A stretch of 64,000 bases of DNA from Tubulanus polymorphus (lineage: Eukaryota; Nemertea; Palaeonemertea; Tubulaniformes; Tubulanidae). The notes beneath the pieces were generated by a model. It ran no database searches. It saw nothing but the letters and a program-made list of their open reading frames with translations, and had not been told where the DNA came from. The translations under genes were made by a program, and so were the position numbers. Below, piece by piece: positions 24,311 to 35,560 of this stretch. Each line of letters begins with the position of its first letter. Position 1 is the stretch's first letter. Location: NCBI RefSeq assembly GCF_964204645.1, contig NC_134027.1, positions 27,516,485 to 27,580,484 of the forward strand, read 5' to 3'.

Positions 24311-24934
24311 CTGTTTTTACGGCTTTTTCTCCGTGTCAATCTTTGTCCCACCTAAAAATTGTACAGTTTATTTCAGAAAATGTGTCCCATCTTTTTGAAA
24401 AGGATAACTAATTATTAAGGATATCTATGAATAGTGATATACTGTGCCATGAAGGCAAATGAAGAAGTGTCTGAAAATCCATAAAAGCGAATACAAAACA
24501 TATCACTTATTCTAATAAGTTCTATACTCTTCTTCCAAAAATGAAGAGTAGGTCTCTGTCTAAGAATCTGCAGAAAAAAGAGGAGGCAGCAATGAATGTG
24601 AACTGCATCTCGACTCTCGTCAACAATTTTCTCCTATACAGTTCTCAGTATTTACAGCCGTTTTTAAAATAGCACAGAAGAAAAAACATCTTTCAGCTGG
24701 AAATGTATCAGTAAACGGCCAGATATCAACAGTAATTATTACGTATGATTGTTGTTTCATTGAATTGTTCATTAAGTCGTAATTTGATCGGAGCCAAGGA
24801 GCAGAACTTGTGATCATTCAAAAAATATCTCTCATTCCTGACCACCTTGAATAATGGCCCTAAAAATTGAAATGTCCCAATTCAGATATCTGGCGCAATT
24901 ATCTCATAACAATTGAGAGAAGTGACGGTGAAAT

Positions 24935-25035
24935 TACGTGTGCACTCACCGGGGATCAAACCCGGGTCTCATAGAAATAACAACCAGTAAAATAGAACGA
25001 GTCCAATTGGCTGATGGTTATACAGCTTGTCATGC
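24935..25035 (-). mobile_element. tRNA-like sequence, probably SINE or tRNA pseudogene
   Basis: Minus strand reads AGCCAATTGGACTCG (A-box-like) then, about 40 bases later, CCGGGTTTGATCCCCGG, which forms a perfect 5-bp T stem with a 7-base TTTGATC loop. The acceptor stem is not convincing, so a functional tRNA is unlikely. Confidence 0.45.
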
Positions 25036-25209
25036 ATAACAACTGAAACATGACATGTTGCAGTCACGTGTTTCATAATGATTAATCCTTTCTTAGAATA
25101 AATAAAAAGATGGGACACATTTTCTGAAATATCCTGAACTTCAAGTCTAAAGCTAACAACGACTAAACCACCTGTACCTGTACCTAAACCCTAAAGCCCC
25201 ACCCTATAT

Positions 25210-25680
25210 CCCTCCCTCTAAAGTCCTACCACCACCCCTACATCCCTCCCGCCCTCCCGGACCCCTTCCCTCCCGCCCTGCCAGACCCCATCCCTCCCGC
25301 CCTCCCGGACCCCATCCCTCCCGCCCTGCCGCACACCTTCCCTCCCATCCTCCCTCACCCCTTCCCTCCCGCCCTCCCTCACCCCTTCCCTCCCGCCCTC
25401 CCTCACCCCTTCCCTCCCGCCCTCCCTCACCCCTTCCCTCCCCCCAACCCTACCCACCCACCCCGAACCCCGCGGTTAGATGATTTGAAATGTTCTGTTT
25501 TAGTTAGACGGATGGGAATCTAATGAAGATGAGAGAACATTAAATCACTGTTCAATCACAGGATGAAGTAATGCAGTGATCTGTACTCTGTATCTGTACA
25601 CAATGTTACAATGTATCTGTAACTGTTCAATCAGTATGAAATAAGTACAGCAGTTTAATCCACAGAAATTCTAACTCTAA
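25210..25680. repeat. C-rich minisatellite joined to an inverted array segment
   Basis: 25210-25460 is the same C-rich minisatellite as in the exon array and on the same strand. 25490-25680 is the reverse complement of the array segment that normally lies to its left (compare 21430-21600: the GATTCCCATCC and GAACAGTGATTTAATG motifs appear inverted). So the minisatellite marks an inversion junction. Confidence 0.85.
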
Positions 25681-25689
25681 AGATACACA

Positions 25690-27322
25690 TGATCTGATTG
25701 TCACGAAAGAACTTGACTGATAACAGTTGTATTATTGACATCAGGAACCAGTTTCAAATAGATTAGAAATAACATTTGAATTGATCACAATTTAGAAAGC
25801 CTGTAAACCCGCTTACTGAAATAACAATCCTAATCATGAACTGATTATAGTCAAATATTCACCAAAAGAATTTTGAAATGATTGAATAAATGCAACAGGT
25901 TTCTGAGATTTCATTTCAAAACATGGTTTAGTCTATAACAAACAATATAAAACTGGTACCTTAAAATCAATTCAACACCGATGATGAATAAAGATTAATG
26001 TAACTTATCTTGAATTTCCACATTTAGTGATTCCCGATGTCATGTGCTGAATAAAAAAAGTCTGTGAAACACTTGATTCCTTGATGTCCTTTGCAGAATC
26101 CAAGAGTGATTCCTGACGTCCTGTGCAGAATCCAAGAGTGATTCCTTGTTTTCCTGTGCTGAATCAAAATTCCCATTGAACAAGTTGAAGTGATACCTAT
26201 AATAGACAAATCTAAGATTGTTTTCTTTCCTTAGAAATAACTGCAGAAATATCAAATTTAAAATTCAAACTTACAAATTAAATTGTTCGCTCCAATCTGC
26301 TGTTCATTTATTCACGGGGTTTTTCTATCCACAGTTTAGGTTTTGAATCCCGAGTTGAACATGATATATAAACAAGAAAGTAATGAAGAAACACAAACAG
26401 TTTAAATATTATCTGTTTAATGAAACTGATGGAAAAAACACTTAAAAGATGAAATAAAACTGACACTGTTTTCACTGTTTGATGTAATCAGTTCTCCAGG
26501 TTTGGACAACGATTTCAATTGTATATAAAATAGTTTTACACATCTACAAATGAAAACAGAAAGTATCAAAATGATACAGAATAAAAAATAGAATGAATTC
26601 AAACAGAAACCAAAACTAATTCACAATTTAAAGAATCATAGAACAATTTAGGCCTACAACACACAGCAGATGAACCCCATCTAGAAATATCAGGGGGATG
26701 GAACGGCGATATGTTGGCTCTCATGGGTCCCCTATTCTAAATTCCTGGATCCACCCATGCCTGGTCACTCAATCCATCACTGTTCCTTCTTAAGTTGCTT
26801 TTTCTTCGACTTGACTTGTCTTTTGTTGGTCGGTCACGCTTGACTAACTGTCACCACGATGTGCACCGTTGTGCCTCTGAAATATGGTTACCCACAATAT
26901 CTGAGATAGAATATTTTTCGCCATTTTAACCAATGTTACAAACACTTACCGAATATTGAAATACTGATTTCAGGGGTCTGAAAGGAGGATGGCAATGTTT
27001 GTATTTAGGTGAGGTTTTGCTTAATTTCATGTTATGGCTAAGCACGCCATTTTGATATTGCGTCATAGTGTACCCCGATAGGGATTCCGCGCCGCCGCAA
27101 AAATCAAAATGTACAATGTTGGTCGAGTTTCCAATCGAGAGGTCGAATCCTGGGAGTTCTCTTGCAGCAGCTCTACACCTGTACATACTTTTCGATTAGT
27201 TTTGGTTTTTATATTCTACGCGATATTCAAAGAATTTGGCACGCTCTTTACCAGATCCCGGATCTGGTAACTTAGCGTGCGGCACGTCCGGCGGTCAGGG
27301 TCCGGTCTCGGAGTGAGTGACT
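25690..27322. other. Gene-poor stretch
   Basis: Short direct repeats near 26040-26160 (GAATCCAAGAGTGATTCCT). A pol III B-box-like GGTCGAATCCTGG at about 27141. No open frame with codon or domain character. Confidence 0.5.
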
Positions 27323-27585
27323 CGTAGATAAATACGCTCTCAGCGGATACTGATGAAGTCCCACAATAAACTCAGCATAAAATCAGAAATTGCTAAAAGA
27401 AAGATGGTATGATAACAACTATTGCGCAGCCTGCGTATAATAATAATAGTCAGAAGATTTAATAGAATACCACAAACAGTAACAGGACCTATTCCTGTCA
27501 TCGATATATAAACACTGAACTGGTATTTCCAGTTTATTCGTCGAGTGTTAGCACAAATTTGTAGCGAACCATTGACGAAAGACAT
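27323..27585 (-). pseudogene. GPCR C, truncated copy
   Basis: Starts like GPCR B (ATG at 27585) and follows TM1 and TM2 closely. Indels then break the frame after SDFMLSL, and homology ends within the loop after TM2 (near RTYFIYS). About 80 codons of 356 remain. Confidence 0.85.
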
Positions 27586-27865
27586 TTCGGTTCTGAGTAA
27601 CAATTTCAAAAGCGGAATCTATTTATGCTTCAGAATTCTACAACTAAAAGACGAACCTACATAGAAAGTTAAATCCGAACTCTAATTTAAAGTATTTTCA
27701 CGAAGCTCCTGATTCAATTTGCTCTCAGTGCTTTATTTACAGAAATAGTTCGCTGTTTTATTTGAGTTAGAAATGTAGATTTAAGAAAACGAAGCGCAAT
27801 CCAAACGTGAAATCCAAACAGATCGCTCTACGTGAAATCGACTCAAACAACTACAGAATCCCTTC

Positions 27866-28021
27866 ACCGTTTGGTGCTGCCCCTATGCTCATCCTTAGCG
27901 GATTTTATATACACTAACACGAGCCAACTCTGGCAATCATTGAAAGGCAGTTGCCAGAGGCGATTCATGTTAGTGTATGAAAATCCCGCTAACGATGAGT
28001 AGTGCGGCAGCACCTGACGGT
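27866..28021. mobile_element. Hairpin MITE, copy f
   Basis: Same hairpin element, between the GPCR C relic and the third NIT2 exon copy. Confidence 0.85.
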
Positions 28022-28127
28022 ATAGAAATACGGCAAGCAGGAATTCGTTAAAAGAATCTTGGCGTAAAATTCACAACCACAGTAAAACTGATATCGTTCA
28101 TTATAAGAATCTATTTAAAACAATGTA

Positions 28128-28209
28128 TTTCTGTATTTTGGCAACTAAAATTCCTTCATCATTAAACACGTATTAAATAATTTAGTTCCATCTGTTTCTG
28201 GGATAGATC
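28128..28209 (-). pseudogene. NIT2 exon 4 copy 3
   Basis: Exon-4 copy with the same 7-bp deletion and lost donor as copy 2 (12221), so the two share a parent. The neighbouring order MITE, NIT2 exon, GPCR 3' flank is the same as in the first cluster. Confidence 0.85.
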
Positions 28210-28713
28210 CTAAATTGTAACATGCAACACATTTTAAGCTACATGTACTAAAACATCTTTTATGCCATTAGGATGATGAAGTCACGTGGTTTACGTTGCT
28301 TTGGCAGATTAATTCTGAGCGTCACACACTTTTCAAAATCCATTCTGAGTACATGCTTTACTATTGTAGTGCACAAATCAAAAAAGAAAGATTTCTTTGA
28401 ATAAGATAATTATAATCTTATCTATATCAACACTTTCCATGTCGTGTCGTACTAGCAATTATCAGTGATGTCATTATTTCGTCACTCACACCAAACAAAG
28501 AGACAAACAAAAAATCACAAAAGAATAAAAAGGCATGATACTTTTTCAAAATTAATAAGGTACGGTATATTATTTCATTACTATATCATGTGAGTGTGGT
28601 GATGCCTCATGATGAATAGGGGCGGGTTGTCCCGGGTTCAAAGCCAGGAATCCGCAACCTGTGACCCGGAATATCGTGTTGAGACGATGGAAACACTATG
28701 TTAGTCGCTCTCA

Positions 28714-29781
28714 TTAGTGGATTTTATGCGACGAAGTTGTTTTTGGCCAGAAATAAATCTGATTGAAAATAGAATTCGCTTCTGAACGAAATTTGTTATG
28801 CGTTAAACAATAAACGGTAAAATTGACGCAAGAATCAAACATCGTCATCAACAACGACACTTTACGTAAAATCATTCTATCGACGTCACTGAAAATGTGG
28901 CTATAAATACTTCTGGGCAGACGATCAAAACATGTCGGAAATTCACAGATTATATAAACAAGAACAACAGCTGAAACCATCTTCAATAATCCTGTTTCCT
29001 TACCCCTAGAAGCGCCACCTATTAGCGATTTGCGTTGGTTTCTGGTCCAACTATAAAGAATAAACAGGAGTGCGTTAACAAGTAACAGAAGTGTTGTTGG
29101 TAGAAGCACCATCCCAAACGTGATTCTCTGACTGTGATAAGTTATAGAACTCAGAAAATGACGTTGTTTATAAACACGAAGCACATCTGTAAACTGAGGC
29201 CAGTAGACGGTGTAAGTGAACTGACCTGGGCCCAAACAGGGCCATCTAGTTAAACCTGGTAATCTGTGGGGAATTATAGAGTCGTAATAAAGTAAACACG
29301 ACAAAAACAACAACAACAAACTGAGTAAATTAATAGTTAAAGGTCTCCAGAAGCGTCGGTAATTCATTGGGAAAATTATAACAATGATTCTCTCTAAACT
29401 CACAACAACGACGAGCCAGTTTCTGACAAACTGTGACGGATACAGTCCTATATAGGCTACAGTAATAAACCACCAGCCAAACAACCAGTCATCATAACGA
29501 AAAACCAAGTCACCCAGATTACTGTAGATAAAATACGTTCTCATCGGATACATGATAAATCCCGATAAACTCAACATAAAATCAGAAATTGCTAAAAGAA
29601 AGATGGTATGATAACAACTATTGCGTAGTCTGCGTATAATAATAATAGTCAGAAGATTTAACAGAATACCACAAACAGTAACAGGACCTATTCCTGTCAT
29701 GTAGATGTAAACGCTGAATTGATATTCCCATTTTATTCGTCGATTAGCACAAATTTGTCGCGAACCATTGACGACAGACAT
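28714..29781 (-). CDS. Rhodopsin-like GPCR D, dispersed paralogue
   Basis: 355 aa from ATG at 29781, one residue shorter than A and B because of an in-frame codon loss near the N terminus (ANRRIKW for ANTRRIKW). It keeps ERI, CEFP, NFTVY, the second-loop Cys and the N-terminal Cys. Intronless and intact. About 18 kb from its tandem sisters and 1.1 kb from the 3' end of NIT2. Same orphan-receptor reservations as for A. Confidence 0.88.
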   Translation of the reverse strand: MSVVNGSRQICANRRIKWEYQFSVYIYMTGIGPVTVCGILLNLLTIIIIRRLRNSCYHTIFLLAISDFMLSLSGFIMYPMRTYFIYSNLGDLVFRYDDWLFGWWFITVAYIGLYPSQFVRNWLVVVVSLERIIVIIFPMNYRRFWRPLTINLLSLLLLFLSCLLYYDSIIPHRLPGLTRWPCLGPGQFTYTVYWPQFTDVLRVYKQRHFLSSITYHSQRITFGMVLLPTTLLLLVNALLFILYSWTRNQRKSLIGGASRGKETGLLKMVSAVVLVYIICEFPTCFDRLPRSIYSHIFSDVDRMILRKVSLLMTMFDSCVNFTVYCLTHNKFRSEANSIFNQIYFWPKTTSSHKIH

Positions 29782-29989
29782 TGCGTTGTGTATCAATTTC
29801 AAAAGGGGAATTCATGCTTTAGAATTCTACAACCAAGCTTAAATACATAGCAAGTTCTCGAGGGAAATCAATTCTAATTTGAAGTATTTCACGAAGCTCC
29901 TGATTCAATTTGCTCTCAGTGCTTTATTTACAGAAATAGTTTGCTGTTTTATTTGAGAGTTAGAAATGTAGATTTTAGAAAACGAAGCC

Positions 29990-30900
29990 TGATCAGTGTT
30001 TCGTTACGACTGTCGATTCAATGATTGAATTAATTTATAATAAATTCTTTACGTGAAATCCAAACAATTTCGGCCAATTTCTAAAGAGTTTGATACAGGT
30101 TTACGTCAAAATAAGTTTCTCAAAGCAAAAAAGGTGATTTACTTGGGAACTCTGGGAAAGGGTGGAGCCCGTCTGGTATAGGACACGGTTCTTACATGCA
30201 CCATATTTTGTAGTTACTTAAACATTTTTACGCCATTCGGAGGATGAGGTCGCTTGGGCCGGTTTAATATTCTGGACGTCATAACTAATTAAATTCCACA
30301 CTGAACGCACTTGCTATGTATCCGCTAACTAAAGAAGAAAGATGTTTTGATAAGATACAGAACTCATATCAACATTTGTGACTTGTATACTAACAATCAT
30401 ATTTAACTAACGTCATAATTTTGGTCCCTAATGAGGTTAGGGTGGGTCGCGGTATAGAAAATTAGTTAATAAATTTCTCAAATTTTGTAAGGGCTAGTAG
30501 AGGACACCGGCTGCTCCTCCGCCGCTGGTCAAGTCCAAACGTTATAAGTGCAGAGTATTCGGGTTAAATAAAAGATCAACACAATTCTTAATTCATACAT
30601 TAAACAATGTTTATTACAATATTCAAAAATCAACATTTTATTTTACAAATAGTATTTTGCAGTAAGCCATAAAGCAATATACACAAAATACTGATGCCAT
30701 TTAATAGCTATTTAACAATGCATTAAGCTCAGAAATCATTCATCACGTGAAACAGTGATTTGTGGAGATTGATGAATTTTGTGCAGCTCAACATAAAAAA
30801 CCACGATAAATAATCTGTTCGAATAATTTCTCTCTCATAATTTGAACACAATATTCAGAATACTCTGTTTGTGTAGGTGGGAGTTTCAAGAGGGCAAAGA
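29990..30900. other. Flank with older, decayed copy of the GPCR module
   Basis: 30195-30420 resembles the module sequence right of the NIT2 exon copies (ATGATGAGGTC, GGACGTCAT, CAACATTT motifs), but is diverged. The rest is AT-rich. No gene supported. Confidence 0.5.
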
Positions 30901-30906
30901 TCTGTT

Positions 30907-33598
30907 TTAATTAGATTCGTCGTTTTCCCATCCACTCACTTCAACCACTTCATACATATCTTTACGTTGTTGCGTAGAAATTGGTATCTGTTTCCGGACG
31001 GCATCGAGAAATTCTAAGTCTATAAAGAATCAAAACAGGTGGAAATAGAAAACATCAAATCAGTCAAGAATCAGATGAATTACACAGAATATGATTAGTA
31101 AGAGACTAATCTCTGATATTAATCTCAATATTTCAGAGTTAATGAGCAAAACTAACGGTTAATGATTCAACAGTTTATTGCGACAGTTTCAAAGTTTTAA
31201 CTAAATGAAATGATTTTCTTTTCTTTGATGATGAAGTTCAGTTAAAACCTTGAAACTATCTGAAAATATTTTGTTAAATCATCAACTGTGAGTTTAGCTC
31301 ATTAACACACAAATAATTTACTACTTTTCGATAAACTGTATTTTCTGAAGACATTGAAATCGATTTAGGTGGAAAACCTATTGGTGAAACTGGGCCCAGA
31401 GTAGAATTTTATAGTCACTTGCCAGGGTTCAGTTTTACACAAAATCAATTTAAGATAAACTGAATAATTTAATAAACTGAATAATTAATCCTTTATTATG
31501 TGAACCTAGGTCATTTCTTACCAATATCTTGATACAAAACTTGCTCTTTGGCCTCGGCTTTAGAGACAACTTCACCCCTAAAATATAGAATAAATCATCT
31601 CAATAGATATTCACTAATAACTGTTCATTATAGATGTGATTATTGTCACTAACCATGGACTGATGAGTACAGAATGACCCCAAGCAATATAAGTTGCCTC
31701 TTCATTTCTTGCAGGCGATATTGCAGCTACATAACACTGGTTATCTAACGCACGTGAACGATGCAATAATTCCCAATGCGCAGGACCAGTTGTCATATTA
31801 AAAGCACCGGGATAAATAATCAATTTACAACCTATATCAGAATGGAAAAACAGAGCTAATTAATATTCATTTTCAAGACATATATATAATTATATCAATT
31901 TGGACTTTTTTCGGTACCTTTTTTAGCGTAGATGCGTGCAAACTCCTGGAATCTCACATCGTAACAAATTCCAACACCAATTTTACAATAAGCTGTAAAA
32001 TATGAATCAGGACAAATTCAAAACATATTTTGAGACACAAGAAATGAATTTAAACATACTCGACTTTATACATACGTGTATCTATTACTGCATATTTATC
32101 TCCTGCGGTCAAAACTTCCGATTCTTTAAACGTTATTTTATCCTTGATATCGATATCAAATAAATGACACTAAAATAGAACAATGTGGAAAAGCGCGTCA
32201 GATCATATATGTACCGTACGGTGCTGCCGCTATGTTCATCGTTAGCGGATTTTTCAAACACTAACACGCGCCAACTCTGGCAATCAATACAAGGCAATTG
32301 CCAGAGGCGATTCCGGTTAGTGTATGAAAATTCCGCTAACGATGAGCATAGCGGCAGCACCTAACGGTGTACGGATGCTGTATGCAGTTTGGCCCAGATA
32401 TTCGACCACAGCCCGCCGCATGAACTTAAGTTTTTATTGCTTCATATAATACACGAGTTACATAGGTTATGGCATGCGATAAAACTTAAATACAAGAAAA
32501 CGGTTCATAAAACAGAATTATGAATGAATATCGTGCATGCATGGGCATTGTCTATGTAATATCAGTCAGAAAAGATCGGATTTTCTTCTTTAAAAAAAAT
32601 CTTGACGTGCAAAATTCACAACCACAATAAAACTGATATCGTTTACTAAAAGAATCTATTTCAAACAATACCTTTCTATATTTGGCAACTAAAATTCCTT
32701 CATCGTTAAACACTGGACACGTATTATACAATTTAGTTCCGTCTCTTTCAGGGATAGATCCTAAAATTCAACAAAATATTAATTAAACAAAGTTGGGGGT
32801 GACAGGGAAATATTTCAGTCAATAATTTGCATGAATCAACTACTACTGGTAATAAATTATCACCTCCAAATAGAAATATCTTGTTCTCTTTTGCAGCACA
32901 TGAAAGAACTTCTGTAGTTTGACCAGGAATTGTTTCTGCATATTCATCGAAATATCTCGTACCATAAGGAGAATTAAAACATTCCTACAATCACAAACAC
33001 ACTACATATCACTGTGTGATTACAAATATAGCATTCAGGATTCTCTTATATGACAAACTCTTACAGGCAATGCAACGATCTTTGCACCTTCCTTAGCAGC
33101 ATCTGTGATTAGTTTACAAACTCTGGCTAAATTCTCAATTTTATTACTCGAGACAGCCATTTGAATCAGGGCGATCTTGAACTCTGAAAGTAAAATGCAT
33201 GTTTTTCTATATAGCGATTTTTATCCACGTTCTAGGCAATATAGAGTTTTATTTGTGCTAAAATACTTGAATTTCACCATTTTATCTATTTGTAAAAGCA
33301 TAGAACTCAACTAATTTTATTTGATTTCTGTCGTATAAGCCACGACCCGCAATACGCCCGCCGGCAGATACACCGTCACGTGCTGCCACCTGTGGGAGGT
33401 GGATCCTATTGTTTACACTCCATCAACTTCTATTTATTAGCGTGTATTGTTAATTTACAAAACCGGTTATCATAGAAAAAAAAACTGTGTTAAAAAGTCT
33501 TTCATTTCTAACTAAAATACACATAATTCTGTAAAGATAAACGCATAAATACCGAAATGACGTGGCAGCCAATTCTACTTACTGTTAACTGAAGCCAT
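30907..33598 (-). CDS. NIT2: Omega-amidase NIT2 (nitrilase family), complete
   Basis: Hydrolyses alpha-ketoglutaramate and alpha-ketosuccinamate, in cytosol and mitochondria (family knowledge). Nine exons: 33583-33598, 33065-33183, 32864-32984, 32672-32760, 32076-32169, 31918-31992, 31654-31831, 31522-31577, 30907-31019. In phase throughout, 286 aa (human 276). Catalytic triad visible: E46 in [11 protein letters not shown]115 in AKYRK, C156 in GICYDVRF. Also [17 protein letters not shown] and [13 protein letters not shown]. One donor is GTTAGT (after 31654). A hairpin MITE sits in intron 4, and exon 4 with this intron has been copied into the GPCR clusters. ATG follows a short first exon MASVN. 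Confidence 0.95.
32213..32368. mobile_element. Hairpin MITE, copy g, in NIT2 intron 4
   Basis: Same hairpin with ACCGTACGG and AACGGT ends. Because the GPCR-cluster NIT2 copies also carry intron-4 sequence next to the MITE, this or its ancestor may be the source for some other copies. Confidence 0.85.
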
Positions 33599-35560
33599 CT
33601 TGATTTACCTTTGTGACCCCTAAAAATCGATTATAAACTTAACCCTTTATCAACGAATGAGACGAAAGCGAAACAACTAATTTTTGTTGGATAAATAAGT
33701 TTAATTTTATTTGTTCATGTTTCTAAGTGTAACTGAATTTTGCATGCTATACACATTGAATATAGATAATACCATACATCAGAGTAAAACAAACAGAAAT
33801 TGATTTAATTCATTATAATCATTATCATGATTTCTCCTTTTTTGGGAAAATAAAAAAAATTTAGTTCATTCAACTGAATGTTTAATATTATAGAATTGTA
33901 TAGTTAAAAAAATCATCACATTTTTCTTTTTACAATACCAGGCATTTCCAATAAAAATTATGACAAAAACATATCTTCAGTGAAAAAATTCATGTACAAT
34001 ATCGAACCAGATAGTTTCACAAGATTCAATGCATTCTTTAAACTACACAAAATGCTAAATCGGACTTTTGTAGAATAAGAACAAAATATGAACTTTTGAA
34101 GCATGCACAAAGTATATTCTCTTCTAGAAACTGCTAAGTAAAGAATAGCTGATGTGAACAGAGTTTCGATGAAAATTGGGTTTCTTTTTTACATATTTAA
34201 TCAGGTAAAATGAATTGTTTTTACAATTTCAAGCTCAGACTTAATTAATGAACAAACAATACACTTTCCTCGATAAAATCTCTTACTGAAGCAGATGCAC
34301 AAATCCAATGAGGAGAATGAAGGGGTCCATTGTGTCACCTCCACCAAATAAATACCGCTACATTGTCACATGTTTGGGGAGAATTCTAAACCTCTGGGCC
34401 AGTTCCAGATTCAAAACTTAAGACAAAAGATGGTCTTAAGTCTTAAGACTGATCTTAAGTTGTTAGATTGGCTATAGAGCTAAGTTGGTCTTAGAACAGA
34501 TCTTAAATCTAAGCCCTGACTATGGAACCGACCCCAGCTGGCACAAGTTGCATAGCTTAGACTTAAGACCAATCTAAGACCAACTCTGTTCCGTAGCCAA
34601 TGCAACAATTTAAGACCACTTTTGGACTAAAGCCACAGCTGTGCAACTGGGCCCTGCTGTTCCACAATGTTACGTATATACTATATAAACAGTACCAGTG
34701 TGTTTGTATGCGGTGTGTTATATATGGCACTAGATTACTGGGCATCATTTACTGAATTACAATCAATATACAACAAACAGGCTTCTCTCAATCAGTACAG
34801 AATTCATGCCGTTATTTACAAGTTATACATGGATTCTCTCTCACTCTCTCACAACTCACTCAATATCAGATACATCAATCTAAAAACACCGGACACCGAG
34901 AGATACAAGCGAGAACCGTGTATTAAAACTGTGCACAAGTTTCAATAAAACTTCCTCATCAAATCATCGATGTCCGGAGTTTTTTTGTACTTATTTTCTA
35001 GGGAATAACATGTTATTTAAGGACTGGATTATATTGAATTATTGCTGAGTTTCGAGTATAAAAATTTCACACCATTTCCTTCGACGAATATCATTTTTTA
35101 CAAAGTGAAAATAAATCCACGTGACGCGAGTTAAAAGGCAATATTTGACGGCTATGTATAAAATATACAAGTACTAAAGTAACAGTCAGTTTAGAGTTGA
35201 ACTTAAGCTTGAACAGTAGACTGCGCACTCGTCCTGGATCTTGCGCGATCAATATTTTCTGGGGGGGGGGGGTGAATTGAGTGAATTCTGGGGCAGTCGG
35301 AGCTATAGACACCACATGAATTAGAGTAGAAATAGTTCAAAAACTTTGTCCACGGGGGCCGGGGTAATTTTAAGGTAATCGACTCTGTGGCAGGTAGGGT
35401 CCGAGGCACGTGATACTCAGAGGTAATCAGCTCTATGGAAAGCACGCAGTCTACTGTACTATCATCATCAATACAATAATAATAGATTGACAACAGAGGA
35501 ATTAGAATAAATGCTAGTTTACACGTGTGAAGGTTTCTGCAGTAAATGCTGTTTGTTTGT
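33599..35560. other. Intergenic between NIT2 start and RBL stop
   Basis: AT-rich; holds the NIT2 promoter region and the RBL 3' UTR. 34390-34650 is a palindromic repeat-rich patch (TTAAGACCA/TGGTCTTAA). A poly-G run lies near 35262. No additional gene supported. Confidence 0.5.
34390..34650. repeat. Palindromic element, family 2 (ACTTAAGACCA), copy 1
   Basis: Several facing copies of CTTAAGACCA and TGGTCTTAAG, bounded by CTGGGCC-like ends (GGGCCAGTTCC, CAACTGGGCCC). A related patch is at 42175-42310 in an RBL intron. Confidence 0.7.

Larger units (their letters stand above)
22136..25205. other. Gene-poor stretch with small tandem repeats
   Basis: Contains about three copies of a ~55-bp repeat (GTCGAGGTAGGAATAGACCCC) near 23060-23300 and a ~40-bp repeat at 23600-23850. 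Also a CAG/CTG-rich spot at 23462-23500. Otherwise AT-rich. No coding region supported. Confidence 0.6.

Noticed and set aside
24935-25035. Functional tRNA gene
   Set aside because: The T arm is perfect but no good acceptor or anticodon stem can be drawn, so listed as tRNA-derived repeat.
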